Positions 9,441 through 20,357 of a DNA stretch of 64,000 bases are shown here, piece by piece. This DNA is from Chelydra serpentina. Lineage: Eukaryota; Chordata; Testudines; Chelydridae. The position numbers were made by a program, and so were the translations under genes. The stretch lies in the NCBI GenBank assembly GCA_037349315.1, contig JBAIAC010000004.1:34661001-34725000 (forward strand), read 5' to 3'. The notes under the pieces are model-generated. The model worked only from the letters and a program-made list of their open reading frames with translations. It was not told where the DNA came from and did not search any database. How positions within the stretch are numbered: the stretch's first letter is position 1; the number at the start of each line of letters is the position of its first letter.

Positions 9441-10786
9441 TTATCCAGGTGTCCTGAAAGAATAGCTGTTTTCACAGTATTTCACAGTATGGGTTGGTTC
9501 TGGTTCAGATCCTGAACAGAATGTGGAAGTGATGGCAGGGAAAGAAGTAGCCCCAAACTCAGATACCTTTCTGAGCAGGTTGTTGCATGTTTTGTCCTTA
9601 GTCACTGTCTTTGTAAGATGATCACGATATGTGAGAGTTCTAGCCAATGTGCCACCTAAATAGACTGGGTGTGACTCATGCTTTATTCACTGACCACTGA
9701 GAACTATATTCAGCTCTCTGCCTGCTTGTGCATGATGTACATGGAAGACACTTGACACAGTCTTACTTCCAGTTGGTATCAGGTGCTGCCAACAACAATT
9801 GGCCATAGCCGCCATATCTGCATTCCGATGCTCTCATGTATGTCAAGGGAGTGTGCCTGAGTGCCAGGCATATGTCATAGGCATAAACAAACTTGCGAGA
9901 TCTGGTAGATGGTAGGTCATTCTAGTATAAGTTGAATAACTTTGGAGATAATACTGATCCCTTGAGGGAGGACATTCTTCTAGTGCCTCCAAGCACTTGT
10001 TCTATCATCAATATGCACGCGAAAATGGTGATTTTTCAAAAACAGAGCTGTTGCACATACAAACCTACTTGGCATAATTCTAGACAAATTCACCAAAAGG
10101 CCTGTGTGCCAAACTGTATCGTATGCTGCGGTCAGGTCAAGAAAAACTGAACCAGTCTTCAGCTAATGTTGGAATCCATTTTCGATGAAAGTTGTGAGTG
10201 CCAGCTCTTGATCACATGTACTATGACAGTGGCAAAAACCAGCTTGCTCTGGTGCCAGCATGCCTTCCACAGATGGTGAAATTCTTTGCGAATTCAGATG
10301 CTCAGGCACCTTAAAATATATGCTTAGAAATGAAATTCGTCTGCAGCTCAAATGCAAGTGTGGATCTTTCCCAGGTTTCAGCAAGGTGCCTTCTCTTAGC
10401 ACCAGATTCTACCCGCAGAACTCTGTTGAAAAACCGAACAAGCCATTCACGAGCGTGAAGACCCCAGATGTTTCATGAATTCAGGTGCAATTGTATCATA
10501 TGTGGGAGCTGTACCCATTTTTAAATCATTTGGTACTTTTATCCAGTTCCAGGCTAGTCAATAGCTTCAGTTTACTATCTGCTGAATTACTCCTTTGGAA
10601 ACACTTCCACTCTCATGTACCTGTCATTTGACAACTCTGTAAACAGGAGCTTTGGCAACCTTTAACAGATGACTGGCAATCTGATTTGGAGTAACTGCTG
10701 GCCTGCTTTGTGCACATGGACATTGAGATGGACCTAGTCAATGAAATAAGCTCCAGCTCTTCTGGCTTAACTGCTTATATAAATGG
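9441..10786 (-). pseudogene. LINE reverse transcriptase region (jockey-type relic)
   Basis: Minus-strand reading gives LLKPGKDPH, YFKVPEHLNSQRISPSVEGM, LAPEQAGFCHCHSTCDQELA and LTTFIENGFQ, the pattern of RT blocks 1-3 in non-LTR elements (rpislls, QAGFR, LDLxxAFD region). Further downstream, near 9647, a segment RTLTYRDHLTKT and NNLLRKV matches the post-RT part of the same family. The YADD active-site region is not readable because of decay. Short frames at 10163-10402 and 9441-9647 are pieces of it. The enzyme would have copied element RNA at a nicked target site. Confidence 0.7.
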
Positions 10787-10985
10787 AGATATGCCAGTCT
10801 CCTAGAACTGGAAGGACCTTGAAAGGTCATCGAGTCAAGTCCAGTCCCCTGCCTTCACTAGCAGTACCAAGTACTGTCCCCTGACAGATTTTTGCCCCAG
10901 ATCCCTAAATGGCCCCCTCAAGGATTGAACTCACAATCCTGGGTTTAGCAGGCCAATGCTCAAACCACTGAGCTATCCCTCCCCC
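10787..10985 (-). mobile_element. Turtle tRNA-derived SINE, minus strand
   Basis: The reverse complement has the same head (agggatagctcagtggtttg), B-box (gagttcaatcc) and body as the copy at 5998. It lies within the LINE linker. Confidence 0.9.
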
Positions 10986-11061
10986 AACTGTATAAAGTCA
11001 AATGCCAATGTTGCTTCCTCCTGTCAAGCCTGGTGAGCTGCATCCAATAATTCTATAAAAT
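10986..11061 (-). pseudogene. LINE linker segment between SINE and solo LTR
   Basis: The minus-strand reading LLDAAHQA followed by QEEATLAFDF fits the linker between endonuclease and RT of the surrounding LINE. It is bounded by the SINE on the left and by the LTR target duplication on the right. Confidence 0.55.
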
Positions 11062-11066
11062 GGTCT

Positions 11067-12543
11067 TGTGATGGGTTGGTATCACAGAAACCCCCTTGGA
11101 GCTGCCACCTGATGTGCCAAGACTACTCTTGCCCCTGCTTTCCTGCCTTTTCCAGTTTGGGACTCCAGAATCCTGTCTGGTTTGAGTCAGACCCACTAGC
11201 CTGCTGCAAACACAGACCCAAGTCTGAGGCACATCCCCTAACAGCTGTAGGCTTGCCTGGAAGCAGCTCAGGAAGTGCTCTTGCCTTTGACACCCAGGTG
11301 CCCAACTCCCAATGGGGTTCAAACCCTGAATAAATCCGTTTTACCCTGTATAAAGCTTATATAGGATAAACTCAAACAGTTCACCCTCTATATCACAGAT
11401 AGAGAGATATGCACAGCTGTTTGCCCCCCTCCAGGTACTAACACGTACACCAGGTTAATTAATAAGTAAACAGTTATTTAAATAAGTACAGAAAGTAGGA
11501 TTTAAGTGGTTCCAAGTAGTAACAGACAGAACAAAGTGAATTACCAAGTAAAATGAAATAAAACACGCAAGTCTATGTCTAATCACACTAAATACAGATA
11601 AAAACCTCACCAGTTCCAGTAAACTTCCTTTTACAGGCTATGGTCCTCCTAGCTTGGGTCCAGCAATCACACACAACCCCTATTGTTATTGTCCTTTGTT
11701 CCAGTTTCTTTCGGGTATATCCTTGGGGGGTGGAAAGGCTCTCTCTTTAGCCAGCTGAAGACAAAATGGAGGGGTCTACCAGGGGTTTAAATAGACTTTC
11801 TCCTCTGGGTGGACACCCCTCCCTCTCCCTGTGTAGCATCCAGTTAGAAAATGGAGTTTTGGGGTCACATGTTCCTGCACAACTCAGTTCCTTACCAGCC
11901 AAGTCACATTCCTAGCAAAGCTCAGATGTGGATTAGCGTCTCCCAGTTCTATTGTCTGTTAAGTATTTCTTGATTGGGCACTTAACCTGCACATTCCTTT
12001 CTCCAGACATTGATCAAATGCTCTTACTAAGGGTACGTCTATACTTACCCGTCGCGTTGGAGGAGTCCAATCGATCTTCTGTGTTCGATTTATCGCATCT
12101 TGTCTAGACGCGATAAATCGAACCAGAAAGTGCTCCCCCGTCGACGCCGGTAATCCTGCTCTGCCTACGGAGCAGGCGGAGTCGACGGGGGGAGCCAGCG
12201 CGCCACGGTGTGGACCAGGGGTAAGTACTTTTAAGTTCGAAATAAGATACTTCGACTTCAGCTACATCATTCATGTAGCTGAAGTTGCGTATCTTACTTC
12301 GAACTTCGGGGCTAGTATAGACCAGCCGTAAGGCTATGTATAAAACCAGCAAATATACAACCAATATTCATAACTTCAACTACAAAAATGATACATGCAT
12401 ACAAACAGGAGGAATAGATTCAGTAGGTCATATCTTTTACAGAGATATGTTACATGGCACATGTAGCATAAAACATATTCCAGTTATATATATATACATT
12501 TATAAGCATCTCCCCATAAAGCCGCATGGGGTACACCGTCACA
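11067..12543 (-). mobile_element. Solo LTR (TGTGAC...GTCACA family), minus orientation, 5-bp TSD
   Basis: The sequence starts tgtgatgggttgg and ends gtacaccgtcaca, flanked by the exact 5-bp duplication ggtct at 11062-11066 and 12544-12548. It is the reverse complement of the LTR at 16002-17134 along its whole length, for example sharing the ccgttttaccctgtataaag and 'agccagctgaagacaaaatg' segments. The 298-bp Harbinger MITE at 12031-12328 extends it. No internal retroviral genes are attached, so it is a solo LTR from recombination. A 5-bp TSD fits ERV classes with 5-bp staggered integration. Confidence 0.85.
12031..12328. mobile_element. Harbinger-like MITE with TAA TSD and internal hairpins
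   Basis: The ends are gggtacgtctatac on the left and, reversed, cggctggtctatac on the right, flanked by TAA at 12028-12030 and 12329-12331. The inside folds into two strong hairpins: cgatttatcgcat/gcgataaatcg, and the arms gttcgaaataagatac and gtatcttacttcgaac. The host LTR resumes exactly on both sides. Confidence 0.8.
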
Positions 12544-12548
12544 GGTCT

Positions 12549-13083
12549 GTAATCTCCAGATTACCTGACTGCTCATACTGCCTCAGCAAATCAGCACAAT
12601 CCTCATTCAAACAAGGAATATACACTGAGTCAGAAGCTGCGTGGAATTGTTGCACTTGCAGCTTTAAAAATGGCACAATAGAAATGATAGTTTGCATCTT
12701 CCACTGAGATGATATTTAATGGGATGGTTACGATGCTCTTTTCTAAGTATTCCATAAAGGAGCCCCAATCTGCCTTCCAGAAGTTCCATCTAAACTTTGG
12801 TACACTCCTTATAAGCAGAAGACTCATTCCCAGCTGAATCAACGATGGATGATGTTGGCTATGTGGAAAATCATTAAGTACCATACACACGACTGGCTGC
12901 AGATTTTTGGCAAACAATGTGAACCAGCGCAGGTCAAGGCAATAGTCCCTAATCCAACGTGTTGAGTGGAAGGTACCACGCTGTGTAGGGTCATGGACCA
13001 GTGCGAGATCATTATTTGTTGCCCACTCCAACAGTTGTTCACCGTTTGGGTCTGCAGTCACATAACCCCATTGCTATGATGAC
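12549..13083 (-). pseudogene. LINE endonuclease C-terminal part and linker
   Basis: The frame at 12630-13061 reads DPNGEQLLEWATNNDLALVH, RGTFHSTRW, CLDLRWFTLF and DFPHSQHHPSLIQLG, the pattern of the second half of an AP-type LINE endonuclease with the final S-x-H-x-P signature. It continues out of frame into NEDCADLLRQYEQSGNLEIT-like coding near 12560-12620, up to the LTR duplication. In intact elements this domain nicks the target DNA. Here it is decayed by frameshifts and stops. Confidence 0.75.
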
Positions 13084-13085
13084 TA

Positions 13086-13205
13086 GGGTGACCAGACAAC
13101 AAGTGTGAAAAATCGGGACAGGGAGTGGGGGGTAATAGGCGCCTATAGAAGAAAAAGCCCCAAATATCGGGACTGTCCCTATAAAATAGGGACATCTGGT
13201 CACCC
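13086..13205. mobile_element. Mariner/Tc1-like MITE, 120 bp, TA TSD
   Basis: The ends are the inverted repeats gggtgaccaga and tctggtcaccc, flanked by TA at 13084-13085 and 13206-13207. The centre has 'aatcgggacagggagtgggg' and 'aaatatcgggactgtcccta'. A second copy lies at 54434-54554. Confidence 0.85.
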
Positions 13206-13207
13206 TA

Positions 13208-13492
13208 ATGATGACTATTAGTTGCCAACATACACTGCCAGATGCTTAAGCCTTGTGAGAACTTGTCAACCCCATGTTTCACCCGGTGGCTTATATACAT
13301 TTGCAATTTGAAACCCACCGACTTCAATCATGTCACAAAAGGGTGAAGATTCGATATGGACAACATCCGATATATCACTACAGATGCACGTGGCTCGGTG
13401 ATGTTTCACATGAACATCATGACTTAACAGATCAAAATCAGTTATCTTAACCCAATGTGCTTCATTCAGTGTGATGTGAGTTTCTTGTAGAC
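13208..13492 (-). pseudogene. LINE endonuclease middle part
   Basis: The minus frame includes LQETHITLNEAHWVKI, with the LQETH catalytic glutamate signature of AP-type endonucleases, and IANVYKPPGETW, the IxNVYxPP signature that follows it. Both are in the order expected for the LINE at 9441-14070. The 5' side is cut by the hAT foldback at 13493. Confidence 0.8.
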
Positions 13493-13801
13493 CAGGGATC
13501 AGCAACCTTTGGCACGCGGCCTGTCAGGGAAAGCCGCTTGCGGACCGGGGCAGTTTGTTTACCTGCAGCGTCCACAGGTTCTGCCGATCGCAGCCCCCAT
13601 TGGCCGCGGTTCACTGTTCCAGACCAATGGGGGCTGCGGGAAGCAGTACGGGCCAGGCCACCTCTTCTTGCAGCCCCCATTGGGCTGGAATGGCAAACCG
13701 TGGCCAGTGGGAGCTGTGATCGGCCGAACCTGTGGACGCTGCAGGTAAACAAACCGGCCTGGCCCGCCAGCGGCTTTCCCTGATAGACCGCGTGCCAAAG
13801 G
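13493..13801. mobile_element. hAT-type foldback MITE with long inverted arms
   Basis: The left end is cagggatcagcaacctttgg and the right arm ends cgcgtgccaaagg. The two arms (about 13510-13600 and 13690-13795) are long inverted copies, so both strands encode nearly the same spurious peptide. GC content is high, unlike the LINE around it. The right terminus appears clipped, so no clean 8-bp TSD is visible. Confidence 0.75.
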
Positions 13802-14070
13802 TCAGTTTGAACTTCCCTTGCCAGAACACCAATAAGTTCCTGCTTGGCGGCAGATAACCCTTCAACATTCATATGGAGGATCTTAAGTGCTGGACCTGTG
13901 ACTAAAAAGTCATTGTCCAGAGCCTGTTTGACCAGTTAACTGAGATTCATGGTAATCCTTGAAATCGATCTGCTAGTTGGATTGGCCATTTCTCCAGACC
14001 GCATTCCAGCTGTAGCTGGGTACTTATGGGGGATCCATTGTGAATACCAATCTATTGTCCCCCTACAAAG
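13802..14070 (-). pseudogene. LINE endonuclease N-terminus and leader
   Basis: The minus strand reads LKILHMNVEGLSAAKQELIG and VLAREVQTD, the first motif of an AP-type endonuclease (N-x-E-G-L) followed by the segment that leads into LQETH across the foldback. The region from 13930 to 14070 may be ORF or 5' leader of the same element; its outer boundary is uncertain. Confidence 0.65.
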
Positions 14071-15148
14071 AACTGGAAGTAGACTAATAATTTATAACAA
14101 ACAATCTGATAGACTTTTTACCTTTTTCTTTTGTTAGCACCTTGGTAGCATGTGAACAGATTTAGGTTTAGTGTTTACTGTAGCTTTGCTATGACCCCTA
14201 AGCAAGAGGTAGCATCTAATTGTCCTGCACCAAGAGCTGATGAGGAACAAGGTCATGACTCAGAGGCCCTTGCTCCATGGGGGTGGGAGAAAGTATTTAC
14301 ACCAATTCTATGCACAGAGCAGATTGCTGTCAGCTCAGTTTGCCTGCCTATCTCCTATCCACCTGCAGAGGCTGCCAACCATAGCATGGTTAGAGATTGT
14401 AGGGGAGTTCATGGGTGCCTTACTCCCTTGAAAATAAATGCAGTGAGGTTCACAATCTGATCCTGAATAAGTTTTTCAAATAAATCTTGTTCTGTAGCTC
14501 ATCCATGAGAAGTTTATTGCAAATGTCTGATGTAAAATTGGACACTTACATCACATTGTCTAATCTGTTCCCTGACTTGTTGAGTGGTGTTCTTATACTA
14601 AGTGTTTCTAGTAAGAATATACACTATTATGAATTAGAAATTTTATTTCTACAAATATTCTGCAATAGCCACCATGGTTAATTGTTTCAGTGAATATTCC
14701 TTCCAAACTTGCTTAGTTGAATATTTGTGGATAGCCAAAGGGTGCAAATAGCAGTCAAAAGTGTTTTTGTTTAAAAATGTATGGGTATTTGTGGAAACTT
14801 GGGTGCAGTATTCTTCCAGCTCTACTAGAGACAAAAAAAAGTAAGTAGGCACCATTTCATGCTTAAAATTACATGGCTTATCATATGGAAACAATTGTAG
14901 GTGCTATAGTAATACAAATATTAAAGAATAATACTGGTAGAGTTAATCAACATTTTTCACCTTGGAAAATCTCATTTTGTCAAAAATGAGATTTTTTTCC
15001 CCAGGGAAAATGTCAAATTTACAGGTATTTTTCAATTTTTATGTTTCAGAACAAAAATGTCTTCACTAAAGCTTAGAGCAGAAGCTGAAAGTTAAACACA
15101 TCTTTAATTCTTGTATTGAATCAGGGTCTTCGGCCCTAAACCTGCAGT
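14071..15148. other. No gene recognised
   Basis: The stretch holds short frames only and no family is recognised. Confidence 0.4.
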
Positions 15149-15217
15149 CGGATAAGAACACAAGAATGGCCATACTCAGTCTGACCAATGGTTCTTCTAG
15201 CCCAGTACCCTGCCTCC
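15149..15217 (-). repeat. CR1 LINE 3' terminal fragment
   Basis: The string 'aacacaagaatggccatact' with 'ttcttctagcccagtaccct' is the CR1 3' end in reverse orientation. Confidence 0.7.
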
Positions 15218-15560
15218 TAAAAGAGGAAAAGAGTGACCTCACTACACGCAGCTGCCAGAAGGTGTCTTGTGGTGAGCAGACACCCTTCATGCCGCCTTAA
15301 CCCAGATGGTGACCTTGAGACAATTGCAATGGTGGGGGAGGGTGATAGGAAGTGGCCCAGAAGTGGAGCCTTAAGCATCCCCTGGTGGTCAGATCACTGA
15401 TAGTACTCAAAGGGCCCTGGGTCAGAGCCTGATGGAGTGGGAGGGCCCAGGCTTCCCTACCAACAGTGCCCTGCAAATCATGGGCCTAAGTCCTGACCAC
15501 TAAGGAATGCTACCCTACCAACCAACCCCCGAGTGATGACCATCACAGACACCATCATTT
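15218..15560. other. GC-richer stretch, unidentified repeat-like sequence
   Basis: The sequence with 'catcccctggtggtcagatc' and 'gggagggcccaggcttccct' resembles LTR-type sequence in base composition, but I could not place termini or a family. Confidence 0.25.
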
Positions 15561-16001
15561 TGAATGTATAATTGGGATTTCATTTTTCAATGTGCATTAC
15601 TTTGCATTATCAACATTGTATTGAAATAAATTGAATTTCATCTGCCATTTTCTTGCATGGTCACCTAGTTTTGTGAGATCCCTTTGTAACTCCTAACAGT
15701 CTACTTTGGTATTCACTATTCTGAGTAATTTTATATCATCTTCAAACTTTGCTACTTCATTCTTTACTCATTTTTCCCCAATAATTTATCAATATGTTGA
15801 ATAGCTCTGGTTCCTGGGGAACCTTGCTATTTTCCTCTCTCCACTGTGAAAACTGACAAATTATTTTTAGCCTCTGTTTCCTGTCTTTTAACAAGATACT
15901 GATCCATGAGAGGGCCTTCTTTCTTATCCATGACTGCTTACTTTGATTAAGAATCTTTGGTGAGGGACGATGTTAAAGGCTTTCTGAAAGTCCAAGTACA
16001 C

Positions 16002-17134
16002 TGTGACAGTGTTCCCCATAAAACTTTATGGGGAGATGCTTATAAATGTATATATGTAACTAAAATATGTTTTATGCTACATGTGCCATGTAACATATCT
16101 CTGTGAAAGTTATGACCTACTGAATGTACTCCTCCTGTTTGTATGCATGTGTCATTGTTGTAGTTGGAGTTATGAAGATTGGTTTTATATTTGCTGGTTT
16201 TGTACATAGCCTTTGTAAGTGCATGGGATCATCTTTGGAGCAAAGAATGCCTGTTAAAGGCGAGCACTTGACAGACAAAAGACCCCAATCCACATTGGGG
16301 CCGGGTCTGGAATGCAACTGGCTAGACTGGTTAGGGCGCATGGGCAGGTGACTTGCCCATGTGATCCCAAAACTCCAGGGCAACTGGATCCTACGCAGGG
16401 AGAGGAAGAAAGGCTATAAAAGCCCTTGCAAGACCCTTCCATTTTGTCTTCAGCTGGCTAAAGGGAGAGGCTCTCCACCCCCCCGAAGGACATTCCTGAG
16501 GGGAACTGAACAAAGGACAAAGACACTAGGGGGGTGTGAGAGGCCGTTGGGCTCAGCTGGACCCAGGCTGATTCTACAGCCTGTAAAAAGGAAAATATCC
16601 GAATCCGGTGAGGCTTTTATCTGTGTTAACTTTGAATAGACATAGACGTGCGTGTTTTATTTTATTTTACTAAGTAACTTGCTTTGCTCTGTCACTAATT
16701 GAACTCACTTAAATCCTATTTTCTGTACTTATTAAAATCACTTTTTACTTATTAAGTTTCCTTGAGTACGAGTTAGTGCAAAGGGAGAGCGAACAGGTGT
16801 GCATACTTTCTATCTGTGAAATAGAAGGCGAACTGTTTATGAGTTTACCCTGTATAAGCTTTATACAGGGTAAAACGGATTTATTAAGGGTTTGAACCTC
16901 CTGGGAGTTGAGCAGCTGGGTGTCAAAGGCAAGAGCGCTTCCAGGGGCCTTACAGTGGTGAGTGGACTTGGTTCGGACCTGGGTCTGTGTTTGCAGCAGA
17001 TCAGTGGAATCTGGCTCAAAACAGACAGGATTCGGGAGTCCCAAGCTGGAAAAGGCCTGGAAGCAGGGGCAGAAGCAGCCTTGGCACACCAGGTGGCAGC
17101 ACCAAGCAGGTCTCTGTGGCCCCAACCCGTCACA
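16002..17134 (+). mobile_element. Solo LTR (TGTGAC...GTCACA family), plus orientation, 5-bp TSD
   Basis: The LTR starts tgtgacagtgttcc and ends cccaacccgtcaca, flanked by exact tacac at 15997-16001 and 17135-17139. It is 1133 bp long. A TATA box, tataaaa, is at 16415-16421 in a plausible U3/R position. No gag, pol or env adjoins it. It is the same family as the LTR at 11067-12543, and the LTR at 36480-37626 appears related. Confidence 0.9.
16415..16421 (+). promoter_or_regulatory. TATA box of solo LTR
   Basis: The string aggctataaaagcc lies about 410 bp into the LTR, in the context of a retroviral U3 promoter. Confidence 0.55.
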
Positions 17135-17395
17135 TACACCATATCCACTGGATCACCCTTGCCCAGGTTTGTTGGACCCCTCCACGCAAAGAATTCTAAT
17201 AGATTGGTGAGGCATCATTTCACTTTCCAAAAGCCGTGTTGACTCTTCCCCAACAAATCTTATTCATCTGTGGCTGATAATTCTGTTCTTTTCTATAGTT
17301 TCAACCACTTTGTCTGGTACTGAAGTTAGACTTACTGGCCTGTAATTGCCAGGATTGCCTCTGGAGCCTTTAAAAAAAATTGGCATTAGATGGGC

Positions 17396-18265
17396 TGATA
17401 GACCCTTGTACCTGCCAGGAGCTCCAATGACTTCAAAGGGGCTTTGCATGGTGAGGTCCATCTGCCCAGATCCATATGTAGGACTGGGGCTGAAAAGCCT
17501 GAACCTTCAAACAGTTACTTCAGAGCTCAGTGCTATTATAAATAGTCCTTCTGAACTCAGTGGAGTTATTCATGGATAGGTAGGATAGAGCCCATTCCAG
17601 CTTCAGTGAAGTCAATGGGAATTTTGCCATTGTCCTCCTTGTGAGTAGATTTGAGTTCTAACAATGTTGTGTAATCTTTGCCCTCCAGATTGTGGTTAAT
17701 TTCTGTTACTTAAATGCAATCAACAAACTAAAAAACTTTTAAAAACACATAAATGTCAAGTATAAATACAACGTACAGGGAGAAGACAAATGTTTTGGGG
17801 GGATTGCAGAGTTCCTTGATACTTTTTCATCACACAAGTTGAAATGAGATAAATTAAGCTGTTACTGAGACTAAACCCAGGAGGTTTAGACTGTCAGGAG
17901 GCAACTAAAAATTTAGAAGATTTATGGAAAAATAAGTCTTATAACTACAGGTATAATACTTTAGAGACTGCGTATATGATCAGGTTTTTAATCATACAAA
18001 ACTCTGTCTTGGATTCTTCCAGTAATGCAACAGCAATATTTCCCTGTCTGATCATAACTCACATAAAAATCTATTCTGAGAAATCCATGGTGGTTTTCAA
18101 CCTTCCGGTCTATGAAAAGGAATTTAGAATATTAGCCATTTAAAAGTGTTTTATAAACAAATGATAGCAAATTATGTTCCAATACATTTTGTTGCCTTTA
18201 GCAAGGTAGCTTTTGCAGTTTTCAGTGTTTGGATTTTTTTTTTTGCTAGTTCCCTTTCTTAATGT
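17396..18265. other. No gene recognised
   Basis: This holds a possible CR1 remainder up to about 17460, a trace of an old repeat (cttcagtgaagtcaatggga near 17600), and otherwise nothing recognised. Confidence 0.4.
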
Positions 18266-18273
18266 GTCTAAAT

Positions 18274-19133
18274 TAGGGCTGTCGATTAATCACAGTTAAC
18301 TCAAGCGATTAACTCAAAAAAATTATTCCTGATCAAAAAAACATGAATCGTGCTTAATCGCAGTTTTAATCACAGTGTTAAACAATAGAATACCAACTGA
18401 TATTTATTAAATATTTTGGATGTTTTTCTACTTTTTCAAATATATTTATTTCAATTACAACACAGAATACAAAGTGTACAGTGCTCACCCTATATTATTT
18501 TTATTACAAATATTTGCACTGTAAAAATGATAAAAGAAATAGTATTTTTCAATTCACCTCATACAAGTACTGAAGTGCAATCTCTTTATTGTGAAAGTGA
18601 AACTTACAAATGTAGATTTTTTTTTGTTACATGACTGCGCTCAAAAACAAAACAATGTAAAACTTTTGAGCCTATAAATCCACTCATTCCTATTTTTCAT
18701 TCAGCCAATTGCTAAGACAAACAAGTTTGTTTATATTTACGGGAGATAATGCTCCCCACTTTTTATTTACAATGTCACCTAAAAGTGAGAACAGGCATTC
18801 GCATGGCACTTTTTGTTTTGTTGTTTTATTTGTGAATGCAGTTATATTTTGTGCATAATTCTGCATTTCTAAGTTCAACTTTCAAGATAAAGAGATTGCA
18901 CTACGGTACTTGTATTCAGTGAATTGAAAAAGACTTTATTTTTACAGTGCAAATATTTATAATAAAAATAAATATAAGGTGAGCATTGTACACTTTGTAT
19001 TTTGTGTTAAAATTGAAAACAATATATTTGAAAATGTGCAAACATCCAAAAATATTTACATAAATGGTATTCTATTATTGTTTAACAGTGCAATTCGTCA
19101 TGATTAATTTTTTTTAATCGCTTGGCAGCCCTA
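18274..19133. mobile_element. hAT foldback element, 860 bp, with transposase C-terminal remnant
   Basis: The ends are inverted (tagggctgtcgatt and, reversed, tagggctgccaagc), with an 8-bp target duplication gtctaaat/gtctaagt at 18266-18273 and 19134-19141 (7 of 8 match). The arms are roughly 350-400 bp inverted copies, including 'gtacagtgctcaccctatat' and its reverse. On the minus strand 18690-18878 still reads VPCECLFSLLGDIVNKK followed by ALSP, the hAT C-terminal dimerisation signature. The element is therefore a palindromic derivative of an autonomous hAT. Confidence 0.85.
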
Positions 19134-19141
19134 GTCTAAGT

Positions 19142-19980
19142 CATTTACTATAGTTACTTACTTTGATTTTTTATAGCATTCAGATGCCTCATATCTTAGG
19201 TTGCCTCATACCTTAAATTTGTACACTGACTTTAAAATGACATAATACTTTGTGTAAACTATTCAACAAGCAAGTGCATGCAATTTGTAAGAGATTCGTT
19301 TCAAAGGACTTACAGCACCAGTGGTGAATTGATAGGTTATATAAAACATATTTTCAAAAGCAAATACTAGCCATGGGATTTACAGTGAAGAAGACAAGCT
19401 GTTCACTACTGATTTGTGTGCTTAGTGATTAACTCTGTACTCTCAAACTCTGTTTGTCAGTAACACGTGAAAATGTGAAAAAATATGCAGTTTGGTGATT
19501 CATTTTGTGGCTTAATTTTTAATGCAACTTGAACTGCAGAATGCAATGCAACAACAAAGTAACCTTTGCCTGTCTAAGGGTTAAATTGTTATTGACATGA
19601 GTCTACAGGGCCATGGTAGGAGACTAGAGGTTTTGCCGCATTAGGGCTACCTGTTTTTTCACTCCAGGTGTTGGTGGGAGCTACTGAGTGGAGAGGGGAG
19701 AACCCAGAGCTATGGCTCCTCCATTTCTACTTATGCCTCCACTTCTACTAGCTAGCATATGGTGGGAAATGAGCTGTCACCTGAAAATGGCTATAGTATA
19801 TTACTTCCCCACAGCACAACCAAAGGGTGTGACGAACTCTACCTACGAGGGGTATCTCTGAGTCAAAATGCTGCCTGGGCCAGTGCAGCTCTACAATCTT
19901 TTCCCGGGGCGGAGCTGAAGAGTCACAGTCTAGCCCTTGGTCATTAAAATTATGAAATTTAAAATATGTAACTCAACTAA
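19142..19980. other. No gene recognised
   Basis: Only short frames are seen and no repeat is identified. Confidence 0.4.
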
Positions 19981-20357
19981 AGGTCTGTCCACACTGCAAA
20001 CCACTAGTGGTGGCATGTAGGGCATGTAGCTATGTGTCCCAGTGACAAGCAGGCTGCATCCACACACCGCGGTGTGTAGCTGCACATGTCAGCGAAAGAC
20101 TCTGGTGTGGGGTAAAGGGTCTAGCAGCGCCCTGTGGTGGGGAAAGATTCCGGCAGCAGGGAGGCACAGGACACAACACTGGTAAAAAGAGCGATGTAGA
20201 CGGGGGAAGCATTGCTTGGGAGAGCAGGCATGTCTCTTCTCTACTCTGCTAAGCAGTGCCTCAGCAGCTACAATGGTATTTATACCTGTGCCGGGGGAGC
20301 ATGTAGTATACATACTCTGCATATCTCCAAAAAGAATGTGCAGCGTAGACTAGCTTA
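19981..20357. mobile_element. Probable Harbinger-like MITE
   Basis: The left end 'aggtctgtccacactgcaaa' and the reversed right end 'taagctagtctacgctgcac' look like imperfect terminal inverted repeats of the gtctacac type. No clean target duplication could be fixed. Confidence 0.5.

Larger units (their letters stand above)
9441..14070 (-). mobile_element. Jockey-type non-LTR retrotransposon relic, with four nested insertions
   Basis: Read on the minus strand, the pieces follow in ORF2 order: endonuclease start (13805-14070), endonuclease middle (13208-13492), endonuclease end (12549-13083), linker (10986-11061), and RT (9441-10786). They are separated by a hAT foldback (13493-13801), a mariner MITE (13086-13205), a solo LTR (11067-12543) and a SINE (10787-10985). 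Each interruption joins back to matching protein-coding sequence, showing that one element was split repeatedly. Stops and frameshifts are frequent. The clade is uncertain (jockey, I or L2 group). Confidence 0.75.
15561..17395 (-). mobile_element. CR1 LINE fragment split by a solo LTR
   Basis: The CR1 minus-strand sequence runs 15561-16001 and resumes at 17135-17395. The right part encodes the first RT motifs: GSRGNPGNYRPVSLTSVPDK in the frame at 17264-17461. The left part is decayed RT (ccatgagagggccttctttc on the plus strand). The duplicated tacac at the junctions shows where the LTR entered. Confidence 0.85.

Noticed and set aside
12336..12707. 123-codon plus-strand open frame
   Set aside because: It spans the end of a solo LTR and reversed LINE coding sequence, so it is not a gene.
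13462..13872. Overlapping frames on both strands encoding similar peptides
   Set aside because: They come from the inverted arms of a hAT foldback, which makes both strands read alike.
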